This document shows, in pieces, positions 26,942 to 35,727 of a stretch of 64,000 nt of DNA. The position numbers and the translations under genes were made by a program. The DNA is taken from contig NZ_LMKH01000034.1 of NCBI RefSeq assembly GCF_001421415.1, positions 186,001 through 250,000 of the forward strand, given 5' to 3'. Numbering within the stretch: the first letter of the stretch is position 1; every line of letters begins with the position of its first letter. Source of the DNA: Sphingomonas sp. Leaf208 (GTDB lineage Bacteria; Pseudomonadota; Alphaproteobacteria; Sphingomonadales; Sphingomonadaceae). The notes under the pieces are model-generated. The model did not search any database, was not told where the DNA came from, and saw only the letters and a list, made by a program, of their open reading frames with translations.

Positions 26942-28713
26942 GCGGACTCGCGGATGACCTGGAGGAAGGCATCCCCATAGGCGTCGAGCTTGCGCGCGCC
27001 AATGCCTGATAACAGGCTCAACTCGGCACGCGACGCCGGCCGCTGCCGCGCAATGTCACGCAACACCGAATCGTGGAAGATCACATACGGCGGAACGCCC
27101 GCTTCCTTCGCCAGATCGCGCCGCCGCACGCGCAACGCCTCGAACAGCGGATCGTCGACCGGGTTCGGCACAGCGCCAACCGCGCCCTTGCGCCGCCGCT
27201 CGCGCTTGGGCGGCACGACGATCGACACCGCCGCCTCGCCCTTCAGGATAGCCTTCGCGGCCGGCCCGAACTCGAGGCCCCCATGAGGATTGGTGCGCAG
27301 CGCATCCTTCAGCATCAGCGCCCGCGACACCGGCTTCAGCAACGCGACCTCGTCGCCTTCGACAATCCCGTACACCGACAGCGCCTCGTGCCCGTTCATC
27401 AGGCTCCGCTCCGACGAGACGCCGGTGAGGATGCCCTCGATATACCCGACGCCGTACATCTGCCCTGTCCGGAACACCGCCGACAGGAATTTCCGCGCCG
27501 TCTCGGTCGCATCGACCGCATCGACGTTACCGAGACAATTGTCGCAATTCCCGCAATCCTCGAGCCGCTCCTCGCCGAAATGCTTGAGCAGGATGCGCCG
27601 TCGGCACCCGGCCGTCTCGACCAGCCCGCCCATCGCGGTCAGCCGCTGTCGTTCACCCGCCTGCCGCTCGGGCTCGACCTCGCCGATCCGCTGCCGCGCG
27701 CGCGCGAAATCCTCCGCGCCCCAGAACAGATGCGCGATCGCCGGGTCGCCATCACGCCCCGCGCGGCCGGTCTCCTGATAATAGGCCTCGATCGATTTCG
27801 GCAGCCCGGCATGCGCCACGAACCGCACGTCGGGCTTGTCGATCCCCATCCCGAACGCGACCGTGGCGCAGATCACCATGTCCTCGCTCGCGACGAAATC
27901 CGCCTGGTTCTTCGCCCGCACCTGAGGATCGAGCCCGGCATGATACGCTCGCGTCGGCCGCCCGCTCCGCCCTAGCGCCTCCGCCAGCTTCTCGGTCGCC
28001 GCCCGCGTCTGCGCATAGACGATCCCCGGCCCCGGAATCTTCTCCAGGATGTCCGCGATCTGCCGGTTGACGTTGTCGCGCCCCGAGATCGCATAGCGGA
28101 TGTTCGGCCGGTCGAACCCCGACACGATCAGCCCCTCCTGCGAGATCCCCAGCTGCTCGAGGATATCCGCCCGAGTATGCGCATCCGCGGTCGCCGTCAG
28201 CGCGAGGCGCGGCACGTCCGGGAAACGGTCGAGCAGAGGCCGCAGCAACCGATAATCCGGCCGGAAATCATGCCCCCATTCGCTGACGCAATGCGCCTCG
28301 TCGATCGCGAAGAGCGACAGCTTGGCCTGGCTGAGCAGGTTCCGAAAACTCTCATTCGAAGCCCGCTCCGGCGCGACATACAGCAGGTCCAGATCGCCAG
28401 CCCGAAACCGCGCGATCGTCTCCTCGCGATTGGTATCGACCGACGTCAAAGTCGCCGCCTTGATCCCGACAGCAGTCGCCGCCCGCAACTGGTCATGCAT
28501 CAACGCGATCAGCGGCGACACGACCACGCACGTCCCCTCCAGCATCGTCGCCGGCAACTGATAGCACAGCGACTTCCCCGCGCCCGTCGGCATGACCGCC
28601 AGAGTCCGCTGCCCCGCGAGCACCCGATCGACGACATCGCGCTGCACGCCACGAAAATCAGGAAAGCCGAAGATGCGCTGGAGATCGGGAAGAGGGTCGA
28701 GTGCCATTGCCAT
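26938..28713 (-). CDS. recQ: ATP-dependent DNA helicase RecQ
   Basis: 591 residues from ATG 28713; ATG 28707 and TTG 28770 are alternatives. Order of parts: helicase domain with Walker A TGAGKSLCYQLPA and the DEAH box IDEAHCVSEWGHDFRP, helicase C domain ending in GRAGRDGDPA, zinc-binding Cys cluster (CRRRILLKHFGE, CGNCDNC), winged-helix RQC, and a C-terminal HRDC domain (ALRVRRRDLAKEAGVPPYVI). It unwinds recombination and replication intermediates. First gene of a three-gene overlapping operon. Confidence 0.95.
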   Translation of the reverse strand: MAMALDPLPDLQRIFGFPDFRGVQRDVVDRVLAGQRTLAVMPTGAGKSLCYQLPATMLEGTCVVVSPLIALMHDQLRAATAVGIKAATLTSVDTNREETIARFRAGDLDLLYVAPERASNESFRNLLSQAKLSLFAIDEAHCVSEWGHDFRPDYRLLRPLLDRFPDVPRLALTATADAHTRADILEQLGISQEGLIVSGFDRPNIRYAISGRDNVNRQIADILEKIPGPGIVYAQTRAATEKLAEALGRSGRPTRAYHAGLDPQVRAKNQADFVASEDMVICATVAFGMGIDKPDVRFVAHAGLPKSIEAYYQETGRAGRDGDPAIAHLFWGAEDFARARQRIGEVEPERQAGERQRLTAMGGLVETAGCRRRILLKHFGEERLEDCGNCDNCLGNVDAVDATETARKFLSAVFRTGQMYGVGYIEGILTGVSSERSLMNGHEALSVYGIVEGDEVALLKPVSRALMLKDALRTNPHGGLEFGPAAKAILKGEAAVSIVVPPKRERRRKGAVGAVPNPVDDPLFEALRVRRRDLAKEAGVPPYVIFHDSVLRDIARQRPASRAELSLLSGIGARKLDAYGDAFLQVIRESA

Positions 28714-28847
28714 GCGATCTAGGCGTCGCGCAGTCGCCCGTCGAGGGGCGAGCCTGCATTGGTTATCCAATCATTACCGATCATAAATTCGTTGCGAATA
28801 CGATATGACGCGGCAAGATCGCGGCGCCTGACGCCGGAGACCTTACG

Positions 28848-29819
28848 ATGATCGCCAATATCCTTAGAACCGGCGTGGCGGCATCGGTCCTCGTGAGCAG
28901 CGTCGCGCTAGCCGGCGACACGGCCCCGGCCATCCGCGACGTACCGGTCGGCGGGATGATCGCCGCAACGATCGACGGCAAGCCCGTCACCCTGCGCGTC
29001 GACCCCGCCGCACCCGGCCTGGTCTTCGTCACGACCGCAGTCGCCGAGCGACTTGCGCTGAAGGGCGGCGCGTTGGGACTCGGCTATTCGGTCGGCGGGC
29101 AAGGCGCGATGCAGGCGACGACGGTCCGCCCGATGACGTTCGGGATCAACGCGGTGAAGCGGCGGATCGGCTTTCCAAGCCACAAGCACGAGACCAAGGG
29201 CAAGGCTGCCGACCCGCGCTGGGTCGGGCGGCCCTATGCCGATGTCGGCGACGGCAGCATCGGCCCGGCGTCGCTGCCCGAACCCGTCGTGCGCATCTTC
29301 CTGAACGCGCCGCGCGCTGGCGAGCGGACCGTCGCGTTGCCGATGGTCGACGGCGGCGGCCTGCTGGGCAAACTCTCCGGGACCTTCGCGCAGATCACGA
29401 TCGGCGGCCAGCCGATCCGGGTCCGCTTCGATCCCTATCATCCACGCACGACCGTCACCGCCAACGCCGCCACGCTGATCGCGCAGGCGCAGCGCGGCAC
29501 GCTGGCCGGCCTCACCGCACCGGTCGAGATCGCCTTCGGTATCGCCCGACCCGTTCGCACGATGATGCTCGCCACCCCGCTCCTCGTCGGCCCGCTCGCG
29601 CTATGGTCACTCGGCGTCCGCACCACCGACGTCGGCAGTGCCGCCGCGATCCCCGACGCCGACGCGCCACCACCCGACCCCGACGAGATCGTCGTCACCG
29701 CCAAGGGCAAGCGCGACGCCAACCGCGACCGCCTGACGCTCGGCGCCGATCTGCTCGACCGCTGCTCCAGCATCGTCTTCGACAAACCCGCCAAGCAGAT
29801 CCGCCTGACCTGCGGGTAG
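28848..29819 (+). CDS. Exported protein with degenerate retropepsin-like region and TonB-box-like motif
   Basis: 323 residues. A signal peptide (to about residue 22, ASVLVSSVALAG) is followed by GKPVTLRVDPAAPGLVFVT, which resembles an aspartyl-protease strand but lacks the D-[ST]-G active-site triplet. A second half (GGQPIRVRFDPYHPRTTVT) repeats this pattern, as in duplicated pepsin-like folds. The C-terminal 55 residues contain DPDEIVVTA, similar to the TonB box of TonB-dependent receptors, and two cysteines. Probably a periplasmic protein without protease activity. Divergent from recQ. Confidence 0.6.
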   Translation: MIANILRTGVAASVLVSSVALAGDTAPAIRDVPVGGMIAATIDGKPVTLRVDPAAPGLVFVTTAVAERLALKGGALGLGYSVGGQGAMQATTVRPMTFGINAVKRRIGFPSHKHETKGKAADPRWVGRPYADVGDGSIGPASLPEPVVRIFLNAPRAGERTVALPMVDGGGLLGKLSGTFAQITIGGQPIRVRFDPYHPRTTVTANAATLIAQAQRGTLAGLTAPVEIAFGIARPVRTMMLATPLLVGPLALWSLGVRTTDVGSAAAIPDADAPPPDPDEIVVTAKGKRDANRDRLTLGADLLDRCSSIVFDKPAKQIRLTCG

Positions 29820-29876
29820 ACTCGGTCCGTTGATGGTGGGGGAAACGCACAAGTCCCAGGACGCCGTCGCCAAGCT

Positions 29877-29932
29877 TGTTTCCCCGCGACGGCGGGGACC
29901 CAGACTGGGCTCCCGCCTTCGCGGGAGAACAA
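29877..29932. repeat. Palindromic repeat, family E
   Basis: TGTTTCCCCGCGACGGCGGG and CCCGCCTTCGCGGGAGAACA around CCCAGACTGGG. The remaining 29820-30072 between the two convergent genes shows no other structure. Confidence 0.8.
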
Positions 29933-30072
29933 GGAAGGGAGGCTGCCGTTCGAATGCGACCGCCGTACTTGCGTCATGGGATGAGAACGGAACACGTCCG
30001 ACGCGCTGCGGGAGCGGCGGCGTGGGCGTGAGCGCGCCTATAAACGACGGCTACGCACGGCGGCCCGCGCCC

Positions 30073-31902
30073 CTACTCCGCTGCCAACGCCCCATCGTCA
30101 TCCCCGGCGCGCTCCTGCGCCTGCCGGTTCCACATCTCCGCATACACGCCACCCTGCCGCAGCAGCTCCGCGTGCGTCCCCTTCTCGACGATCCGCCCCG
30201 CCTCAAGCACGACGATCTGGTCCGCATGCACCACGGTGGACAGCCGATGCGCGATCACGATCGTCGTACGCCCGCGCTCGATCGCCTCCAGCGTGTCGAG
30301 GATTTCGGCCTCGGTCCGGCTGTCCAGCGCCGACGTAGCCTCGTCCAGGATCAAAATCGGCGGGTTCTTGAGCAGCGTCCGGGCGATCGCCACGCGCTGT
30401 TTCTCGCCGCCCGACAGCTTCAACCCACGCTCGCCCACGCGCGTCTCATACCCGAGCGGCTGACGCTCGATGAACCCGGCAATCGCCGCACCCTTCGCCG
30501 CAACCTCGACCTCGGGCATCTCCGCGCCCTCGCGACCATAGGCGATATTGTACCCGATCGTGTCGTTGAACAGCACCGTATCCTGCGGCACGATCCCGAT
30601 CGCCGCGCGCAAAGACGCCTGCCGAACCTGCGCGATATCCTGCCCATCGACGGTAATCCGCCCGCCTGTCAGATCGTAAAACCGGTACAGCAACCGCGCG
30701 AGCGTCGACTTGCCCGCCCCCGACGGCCCAACGACGGCCAGCGTAGATCCCGCCGGCACGTCCAGCTCCAGGTCGCGAAGGATCGGCCGCCGCGCGTCAT
30801 ACCCGAACGACACGTTCTCGAACCGCACATGCCCCGCGCTCACCGCCAGTGCAGGCGCATCCGGTGCATCCACCACGGTCGCGGGCGTATCGATCAGGTC
30901 GAACATCGCCGCCATGTCGAGCGCACCTTGCCGGATCGTGCGATACACCATCCCCAGCAGGTCGAGCGGCCGGAACAACTGCGCCAGCAGCGTCAACACG
31001 AACACCACGTCGCCCGCCGACGCCTCGCCGCGGCTCCACCGCCACACGACGAAGCCCATGCCGCCCGCCAGCATCACGTTGGTGATCAGCGCCTGGCCGA
31101 GGTTGAGCCACGCGAGCGAATTCTCGCTCTTCACCGCAGCCTCGGAATACGCGGTGATCGCGCTGTCGTAGCGCCGCGCCTCGCGCTCCTCCGCGCCGAA
31201 ATACTTCACCGTCTCGAAGTTCAGCAGCGAATCCACCGCATGCGCGACCGCGCCGGTATCGAGGTCGTTCATCCGCGCGCGCAAGGCGTTGCGCCAGTCG
31301 GTCACCATCCGCGTGAAGAGGATGTAGCCGACCACCATCACGACGGTCGCGACGACCAACGGCCAGCCGAACTTGGTCCAGAACAGCCCGAGCACCAGCA
31401 CCAGTTCGAAGACGGTGGGCGCGATGTTGAACAGCAGAAAATACAGCATCGTGTCGATGCTCTTGGTCCCGCGCTCGACCACCTTGGTGACCGCGCCCGT
31501 CCGCCTGGACAGGTGAAAATCGAGGCTCAGCGCATGCAGATGGCGAAACACCTGCGCCGCCAGTCGCCGCGACGCGTCCTGCCCGACGCGCTCGAACACC
31601 GCATTGCGCAGATTGTCGAACAGCGTCGTCCCGAACCGCGAGGCGGCATACCCCACCACCAGCAACACGACCAAGGTCAGCGCTCCGCGATCGTTCCCCG
31701 CCATCCGGTCGACCGCATATTTCAGCGTGAACGCCGCGCCGAACACCTGGATCAGCTTCGACGCGATCACGAGCAGCATCGCGACGACGATCCGCGCCTT
31801 CAGCTTGGGCTGCCCCGCCGGCCATAGGAACGGCAGGAAGCGACGGAGCGTCGGCAGCAAGGGCTGGTCCGCGCGGGTGGAGGTGTAGGTGTCAGGTGGC
31901 AT
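30073..31902 (-). CDS. Atm1-type ABC exporter (fused permease and ATPase)
   Basis: 609 residues from ATG 31902; a TTG at 31929 is upstream. Residues about 30-310 form a six-helix permease, with the signature LNFETVKYFGAE (HMT1/Atm1 subgroup). The ATPase has Walker A GPSGAGKST, LSGGEKQR signature and Walker B ILILDEATSALD. Bacterial Atm1-like transporters export glutathione conjugates and metal-glutathione complexes and help heavy-metal tolerance. No partner gene is adjacent. The start faces the 76-residue gene. Confidence 0.9.
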   Translation of the reverse strand: MPPDTYTSTRADQPLLPTLRRFLPFLWPAGQPKLKARIVVAMLLVIASKLIQVFGAAFTLKYAVDRMAGNDRGALTLVVLLVVGYAASRFGTTLFDNLRNAVFERVGQDASRRLAAQVFRHLHALSLDFHLSRRTGAVTKVVERGTKSIDTMLYFLLFNIAPTVFELVLVLGLFWTKFGWPLVVATVVMVVGYILFTRMVTDWRNALRARMNDLDTGAVAHAVDSLLNFETVKYFGAEEREARRYDSAITAYSEAAVKSENSLAWLNLGQALITNVMLAGGMGFVVWRWSRGEASAGDVVFVLTLLAQLFRPLDLLGMVYRTIRQGALDMAAMFDLIDTPATVVDAPDAPALAVSAGHVRFENVSFGYDARRPILRDLELDVPAGSTLAVVGPSGAGKSTLARLLYRFYDLTGGRITVDGQDIAQVRQASLRAAIGIVPQDTVLFNDTIGYNIAYGREGAEMPEVEVAAKGAAIAGFIERQPLGYETRVGERGLKLSGGEKQRVAIARTLLKNPPILILDEATSALDSRTEAEILDTLEAIERGRTTIVIAHRLSTVVHADQIVVLEAGRIVEKGTHAELLRQGGVYAEMWNRQAQERAGDDDGALAAE

Positions 31903-32035
31903 GGATCGATGCGATGTAGGCGCAGTCAAGCCCCGGCGAAAGCAGTTGGGGGAACAATCCTGCCACTTCGTCGCTTTTGTTATCGTGTCCGATGTCGGCC
32001 ACGTCGCCTGCCACCGCGAGCCACTGGAGAATGAA

Positions 32036-32266
32036 ATGGAACCGCTGTTCTACGTCATGGCCATCATGGGCTGCGGTGACGGCAATGTGAATTGCACCGA
32101 GGCGCGGGTCATTCCGGCGCGCTACGAGACGATGGCGCAGTGCCGTGCGGCGCTGCCCGACCAGTTGGCGCAGAACACGGACGTTCCGTACCCGATGATC
32201 GGCGCGAATTGCCGTGCGCAGGGCCAATTGATGGCGAAGGCCGGCAAGGCCAAGCCACAGGGCTAG
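32036..32266 (+). CDS. Small cysteine-containing protein, unknown function
   Basis: 76 residues from ATG 32036, selected because GGAGA lies 5 bp upstream; a longer frame reaches 31889 but overlaps the ABC exporter. MEPLFYVMAIMGCGDGNVNC, ARYETMAQCRAALPDQL and GANCRAQ hold four cysteines, which could form two disulfides. It has no obvious signal peptide, although the first 12 residues are hydrophobic. Family not recognised. Confidence 0.6.
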   Translation: MEPLFYVMAIMGCGDGNVNCTEARVIPARYETMAQCRAALPDQLAQNTDVPYPMIGANCRAQGQLMAKAGKAKPQG

Positions 32267-32269
32267 ACT

Positions 32270-32323
32270 GTTTCCCCGCGAAGGCGGGGACCCAGACTGG
32301 GCTCCCGCCTTCGCGGGAGAACA
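32270..32323. repeat. Palindromic repeat, family E
   Basis: GTTTCCCCGCGAAGGCGGGG with CCCAGACTGG and CTCCCGCCTTCGCGGGAGAA. Nearly identical to the copy at 29877. Lies between two convergent genes. Confidence 0.8.
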
Positions 32324-32338
32324 AATTACCGTCGATGA

Positions 32339-33286
32339 TTACCTAGGCCGCGTCCACAACCGCGCATCCCGCGCTGTCCGCGGATACAGCGTATCCCGCC
32401 GAGCCGCTTCCCGCGCCGCCGTCACGATAAACCCCAGCTTCTGCATCCCCGACGTCGTCACCCGGTGATCCCACGCATGCTCACCCCGAGCCGCCACGGT
32501 CCGCCCGATCGCCCCATAAATCCCCGCCGCCGACAGAACCGCCCACGCCGAACGGAACGATAGCGCCGGCGTCCCCTCCCGCGCACTCGCCTCGAACGCC
32601 GCAGCCCGATCCGCCATCCGCTTCGTCAACACCGCGAGGCGCGAGCGAAACGGCGGCTTCATGTGCTGACCCGGCGGAAAGTCCATCTCCACCAGCCAGT
32701 CCTCGGGCAGATAGCATCGCCCGACCCGATCATCCTCCTCGACATCGCGCGCGATATTGGCGAGCTGGAACGCCATCCCCAAGTCGCACGCACGATCGAG
32801 CGTGTCCTCGTCGTCGGGATCGACGCCCATCGCGATCGCCATCATGCACCCGACGACACCCGCGACATGGTAGCAATATTTGTAGAGGTCGTTCTCCGAC
32901 CGCGGCCGCCACTCGCGCGCATCCAGCGCGAATCCCTCGACCAGATCGCGCGCGAACCGCTTCGGCAGCCGGGTCTCGGCCGCAAAGATCCGCAACGCAT
33001 CGAACGCCGGCTCGCCCACCACCTCGCCCGCGAGCGCCTGCTCGGTCATCGCCGACAAAGCCACCAACCGCGCCGGAGCGTCGTCGACCACGGTCATGCC
33101 GTGCCCATGATCCTGCCCATCCGCGATATCATCACACCGCCGACACCAAGCATACAGCAACCAAGCCCGCTCCCGCGTTGGCTTGTCGAACAACAGGCTG
33201 GCTGCCGCAAAACTCTTCGACCCACGCGAGATCGACTCATGCGCGGTCGCGACGATCGCCTCGCGCGAGGGGAGGGGGTGGGTCAC
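32339..33286 (-). CDS. crtB: Phytoene synthase
   Basis: 315 residues. Two Asp-rich motifs: RRCDDIAD near 49-56 and ARDVEEDDRVGRCYLP. It condenses two geranylgeranyl diphosphates to phytoene, the committed step to C40 carotenoids. With crtI and crtY on the same strand, the cell should reach beta-carotene, and probably hydroxylated (nostoxanthin-type) pigments with genes outside the window. Start ATG follows repeat-like GC-rich DNA. Confidence 0.93.
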   Translation of the reverse strand: MTHPLPSREAIVATAHESISRGSKSFAAASLLFDKPTRERAWLLYAWCRRCDDIADGQDHGHGMTVVDDAPARLVALSAMTEQALAGEVVGEPAFDALRIFAAETRLPKRFARDLVEGFALDAREWRPRSENDLYKYCYHVAGVVGCMMAIAMGVDPDDEDTLDRACDLGMAFQLANIARDVEEDDRVGRCYLPEDWLVEMDFPPGQHMKPPFRSRLAVLTKRMADRAAAFEASAREGTPALSFRSAWAVLSAAGIYGAIGRTVAARGEHAWDHRVTTSGMQKLGFIVTAAREAARRDTLYPRTARDARLWTRPR

Positions 33287-33320
33287 AACCTACCCCCTAG
33301 CGCTACCACCATTGCAGGCA

Positions 33321-33424
33321 CCACCCCGGCGAAGGCCGGGGCCCAGTTGGGGGACATCAATTGGCTGGCGCTGCGCGTCGTTACTGCAACCTTCCCTACT
33401 GGGCCCCGGCCTCCGCCGGGGTGG
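33321..33424. repeat. Palindromic repeat, family D
   Basis: ACCCCGGCGAAGGCCGGGG with CCCAGTTGG and the opposite arm CTGGGCCCCGGCCTCCGCCG, around a 40-bp core. Other copies: 45975-46080 and, inside the Sua5 gene, 59445-59551. Confidence 0.85.
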
Positions 33425-33470
33425 CGGCGAACATTGGGATGGCGGCAGGTGCTGGAGTGAGCCCGCAACC

Positions 33471-34052
33471 TCACAAATCCGACGCGTTCATCCGCACGAT
33501 CGGCTGCGTCGGCACGTGGCTCGCCATCCGGTCGAGCAACACCTCCAGCGTATCCGCCACGATCAGCAGATCCCGGTGCTGCGGCCGCAAAAACCCAACC
33601 TCGCCCATCTTCTCCCAAAACGCGATCAGGTGATCGTAATACCCAGCGGTATTCAGCAACCCAACCGGATCCGCATGATACCCAAGCTGCGCCCAGCTCA
33701 GCGCCTCCCACAGCTCGTCCATCGTTCCCGTCCCACCCGGAATCGTCACGAACCCGTCGGAGAGATCGGTGAACATCTGCTTGCGCTGATGCATGCCGCT
33801 GACGACGTGCAACTCGGTCAGCCCCCGATGCGCAACCTCCGCATCGACCAAGGCCTGAGGAATGACCCCGATAACCTCGCCGCCGCCTTCAAGCGCCCCA
33901 TCCGCGATCGCACCCATCAGCCCGGTCCGCCCGCCGCCATAAACGAGCCCAATCCCCCGCTCGGCAAACGCGCGTCCGAGCGCCCGAGCGCCCTCGATAT
34001 AGGTGGGATCAGCCGGCGTCGCCGACCCGCAATACACAGCAAGTCTCTTCAT
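33471..34052 (-). CDS. LOG-family protein (cytokinin-type phosphoribohydrolase / nucleotide N-glycosidase)
   Basis: 193 residues. GGGRTGLMGAIADGAL and the signature PGGTGTMDELWEALSWAQLG place it in the LOG (lonely guy) family. These hydrolyse the ribose-phosphate bond of adenine nucleotides, including cytokinin precursors. The gene lies between crtB and crtI on the same strand, with about 200 bp of repeats on either side, so it may not be cotranscribed with them. Whether this copy acts in cytokinin synthesis or in nucleotide turnover is unknown. Confidence 0.88.
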   Translation of the reverse strand: MKRLAVYCGSATPADPTYIEGARALGRAFAERGIGLVYGGGRTGLMGAIADGALEGGGEVIGVIPQALVDAEVAHRGLTELHVVSGMHQRKQMFTDLSDGFVTIPGGTGTMDELWEALSWAQLGYHADPVGLLNTAGYYDHLIAFWEKMGEVGFLRPQHRDLLIVADTLEVLLDRMASHVPTQPIVRMNASDL

Positions 34053-34099
34053 CCCGCACCGCTAGGGGAAGCGCGCGGGGTGCCGCAAGGAAAGAATGG

Positions 34100-34243
34100 G
34101 TTCACGCGGAGACGCGGAGACGCGGAGGTGTTGCGTTCCGGACAGCGCTCGCGCTGTCTTCACCCGAGTTCCGCAAATCGTTGAAGACACGGTCGCTAAG
34201 CGACAAGCGCAACACCTCCGCGTCTCCGCGTCTCCGCGTGAAC
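34100..34243. repeat. Large inverted repeat with 36-bp perfect arms
   Basis: Arms 34100-34135 and 34208-34243 are exact reverse complements and contain three tandem GGAGACGC-type units (GTTCACGCGGAGACGC...). A smaller palindrome GACAGCGCTCGCGCTGTC lies between. The element fills the space between the LOG gene and crtI. A different family (H) from the other repeats. Confidence 0.85.
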
Positions 34244-34248
34244 AAACC

Positions 34249-35727
34249 TTACTTCTCGCCTTCCAGCATCAACCGCGCCGTAGCCTTCGCACTCCCCACA
34301 ACCCCCGGAATCCCAGCGCCCGGATGCGTCCCAGCGCCCACGAAGTACAAATTCGGAATATGCTCGTCGCGATTATGCACCCGGAAATACGCGCTCTGCG
34401 TCAGCACCGGCTCCAGCGAGAACGCCGACCCCAGATGTGCATTCAGATCCTCCGCGAAATCCTTCGGCGCGTACGAGAACTTCGTCACGATCCGCTCATG
34501 GATGTCCGGGATCAACCGCCGCCCGATCTCGTCGAGGATGCGCTTCTCCAGGATCGGCGCGATCTCGTCCCAGTCGACCGGGAATTTCCCGAGATGCGGC
34601 ACAGGCGCCAACGCATAGAAAGTCGAATGCCCCTCCGGCGCCAGCGAAGGATCGGTCACGGTTGGATGATGCAGGTACAGCGAGAAATCTTCCGACAGCA
34701 CGCCGTGGTCGTAGATGTCCTCGAGCAGCCCCTTATAGCGCGGCCCGAACAGGATCATGTGGTGCGGGATGCCCGGCCACGTGCCCTTGATCCCGAAATG
34801 CACCACGAACAGCGACGGCGAATATTTCTTCCGCTCGAGCGACCCGGTCTTCCGCTTGGCGCTGCGCGAGGTCGCCAGCAGGTCGCGGTAGGTGTGCATG
34901 ATGTCGCTGTTCGCCGCGATCGCGTCCGCCTGGCCCGACCAGCCGCTCGCGGTCGTCACGCCGGTCGCACGGTCGCCCAGCGTCTCGATCGACGTCACCG
35001 GATCGTCGAGCCGCAGCACGCCGCCCAGCCGCTCGAACTGCGTCACCAGCGCCGCCACCAGCCGGTTGGTCCCGCCACGCGCGAACCACACGCCGCCGTC
35101 ACGCTCCAGCTTGTGGATCAGCGCATAGATCGCGCTCGTCGTCATCGGATTGCCGCCGACCAGCAGTGTGTGGAAGCTCAACGCCTCGCGGAGCTTCTCC
35201 GACTTCACGAAGCTCGACACGATCGAATAGACCGACCGCCACGCCTGATACTTCGCCAGCGCCGGCGCCGCCTTGATCATCGATCCGAAGTCGAGGAACG
35301 CGACATGGCCGAGCTTCTCATAGCCCTCGTGAAACACCCCCGCCGAATATTGCAGGAACTTCTCGTATCCCGCCCAGTCGCCGGGATGCAGCTTCTCAAT
35401 CTCGGCGCGCATCTGCACGTCGTCGTTGGTGTAGTCGAAGTTCGTCCCGTCGGGCCAGTTCAGCCGGTAGAACGGCAGCACCGGATCGAGCGTCACGTCC
35501 TCGCTCATGTCACGCCCGGTCAGCGCCCACAATTCGCGCAGGCAGTCCGGATCGGTGATGACGGTCGGGCCCGCATCGAAGGTGAATCCGTCCCGCTCCC
35601 AGAAATACCCACGCCCGCCCGGCTTGTCGCGGCTCTCGACGATCGTCGTCTGCACGCCCGCGGATTGCAGCCGGATCGCGAGCGCCAGCCCGCCGAAACC
35701 TGCGCCGATGACTATTGCGGTCTTCAT
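34249..35727 (-). CDS. crtI: Phytoene desaturase
   Basis: 492 residues. The Rossmann motif VIGAGFGGLALAIRL opens the protein, followed by ESRDKPGGRGYFWERDGFTFDAGPTVI; the C-terminal THPGAGIPGVVGSAKATARL is the CrtI FAD-binding signature. It introduces four double bonds to give lycopene. The ATG overlaps the crtY stop (ATGA), so crtY-crtI are coupled, with crtB further along the same strand. Confidence 0.95.
   Translation of the reverse strand: MKTAIVIGAGFGGLALAIRLQSAGVQTTIVESRDKPGGRGYFWERDGFTFDAGPTVITDPDCLRELWALTGRDMSEDVTLDPVLPFYRLNWPDGTNFDYTNDDVQMRAEIEKLHPGDWAGYEKFLQYSAGVFHEGYEKLGHVAFLDFGSMIKAAPALAKYQAWRSVYSIVSSFVKSEKLREALSFHTLLVGGNPMTTSAIYALIHKLERDGGVWFARGGTNRLVAALVTQFERLGGVLRLDDPVTSIETLGDRATGVTTASGWSGQADAIAANSDIMHTYRDLLATSRSAKRKTGSLERKKYSPSLFVVHFGIKGTWPGIPHHMILFGPRYKGLLEDIYDHGVLSEDFSLYLHHPTVTDPSLAPEGHSTFYALAPVPHLGKFPVDWDEIAPILEKRILDEIGRRLIPDIHERIVTKFSYAPKDFAEDLNAHLGSAFSLEPVLTQSAYFRVHNRDEHIPNLYFVGAGTHPGAGIPGVVGSAKATARLMLEGEK

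Noticed and set aside
29830..31827. Long plus-strand frame of 665 codons opposite the ABC exporter
   Set aside because: Composition is rich in Arg, His and Gln as in other antisense shadows; the minus strand holds every ABC motif.
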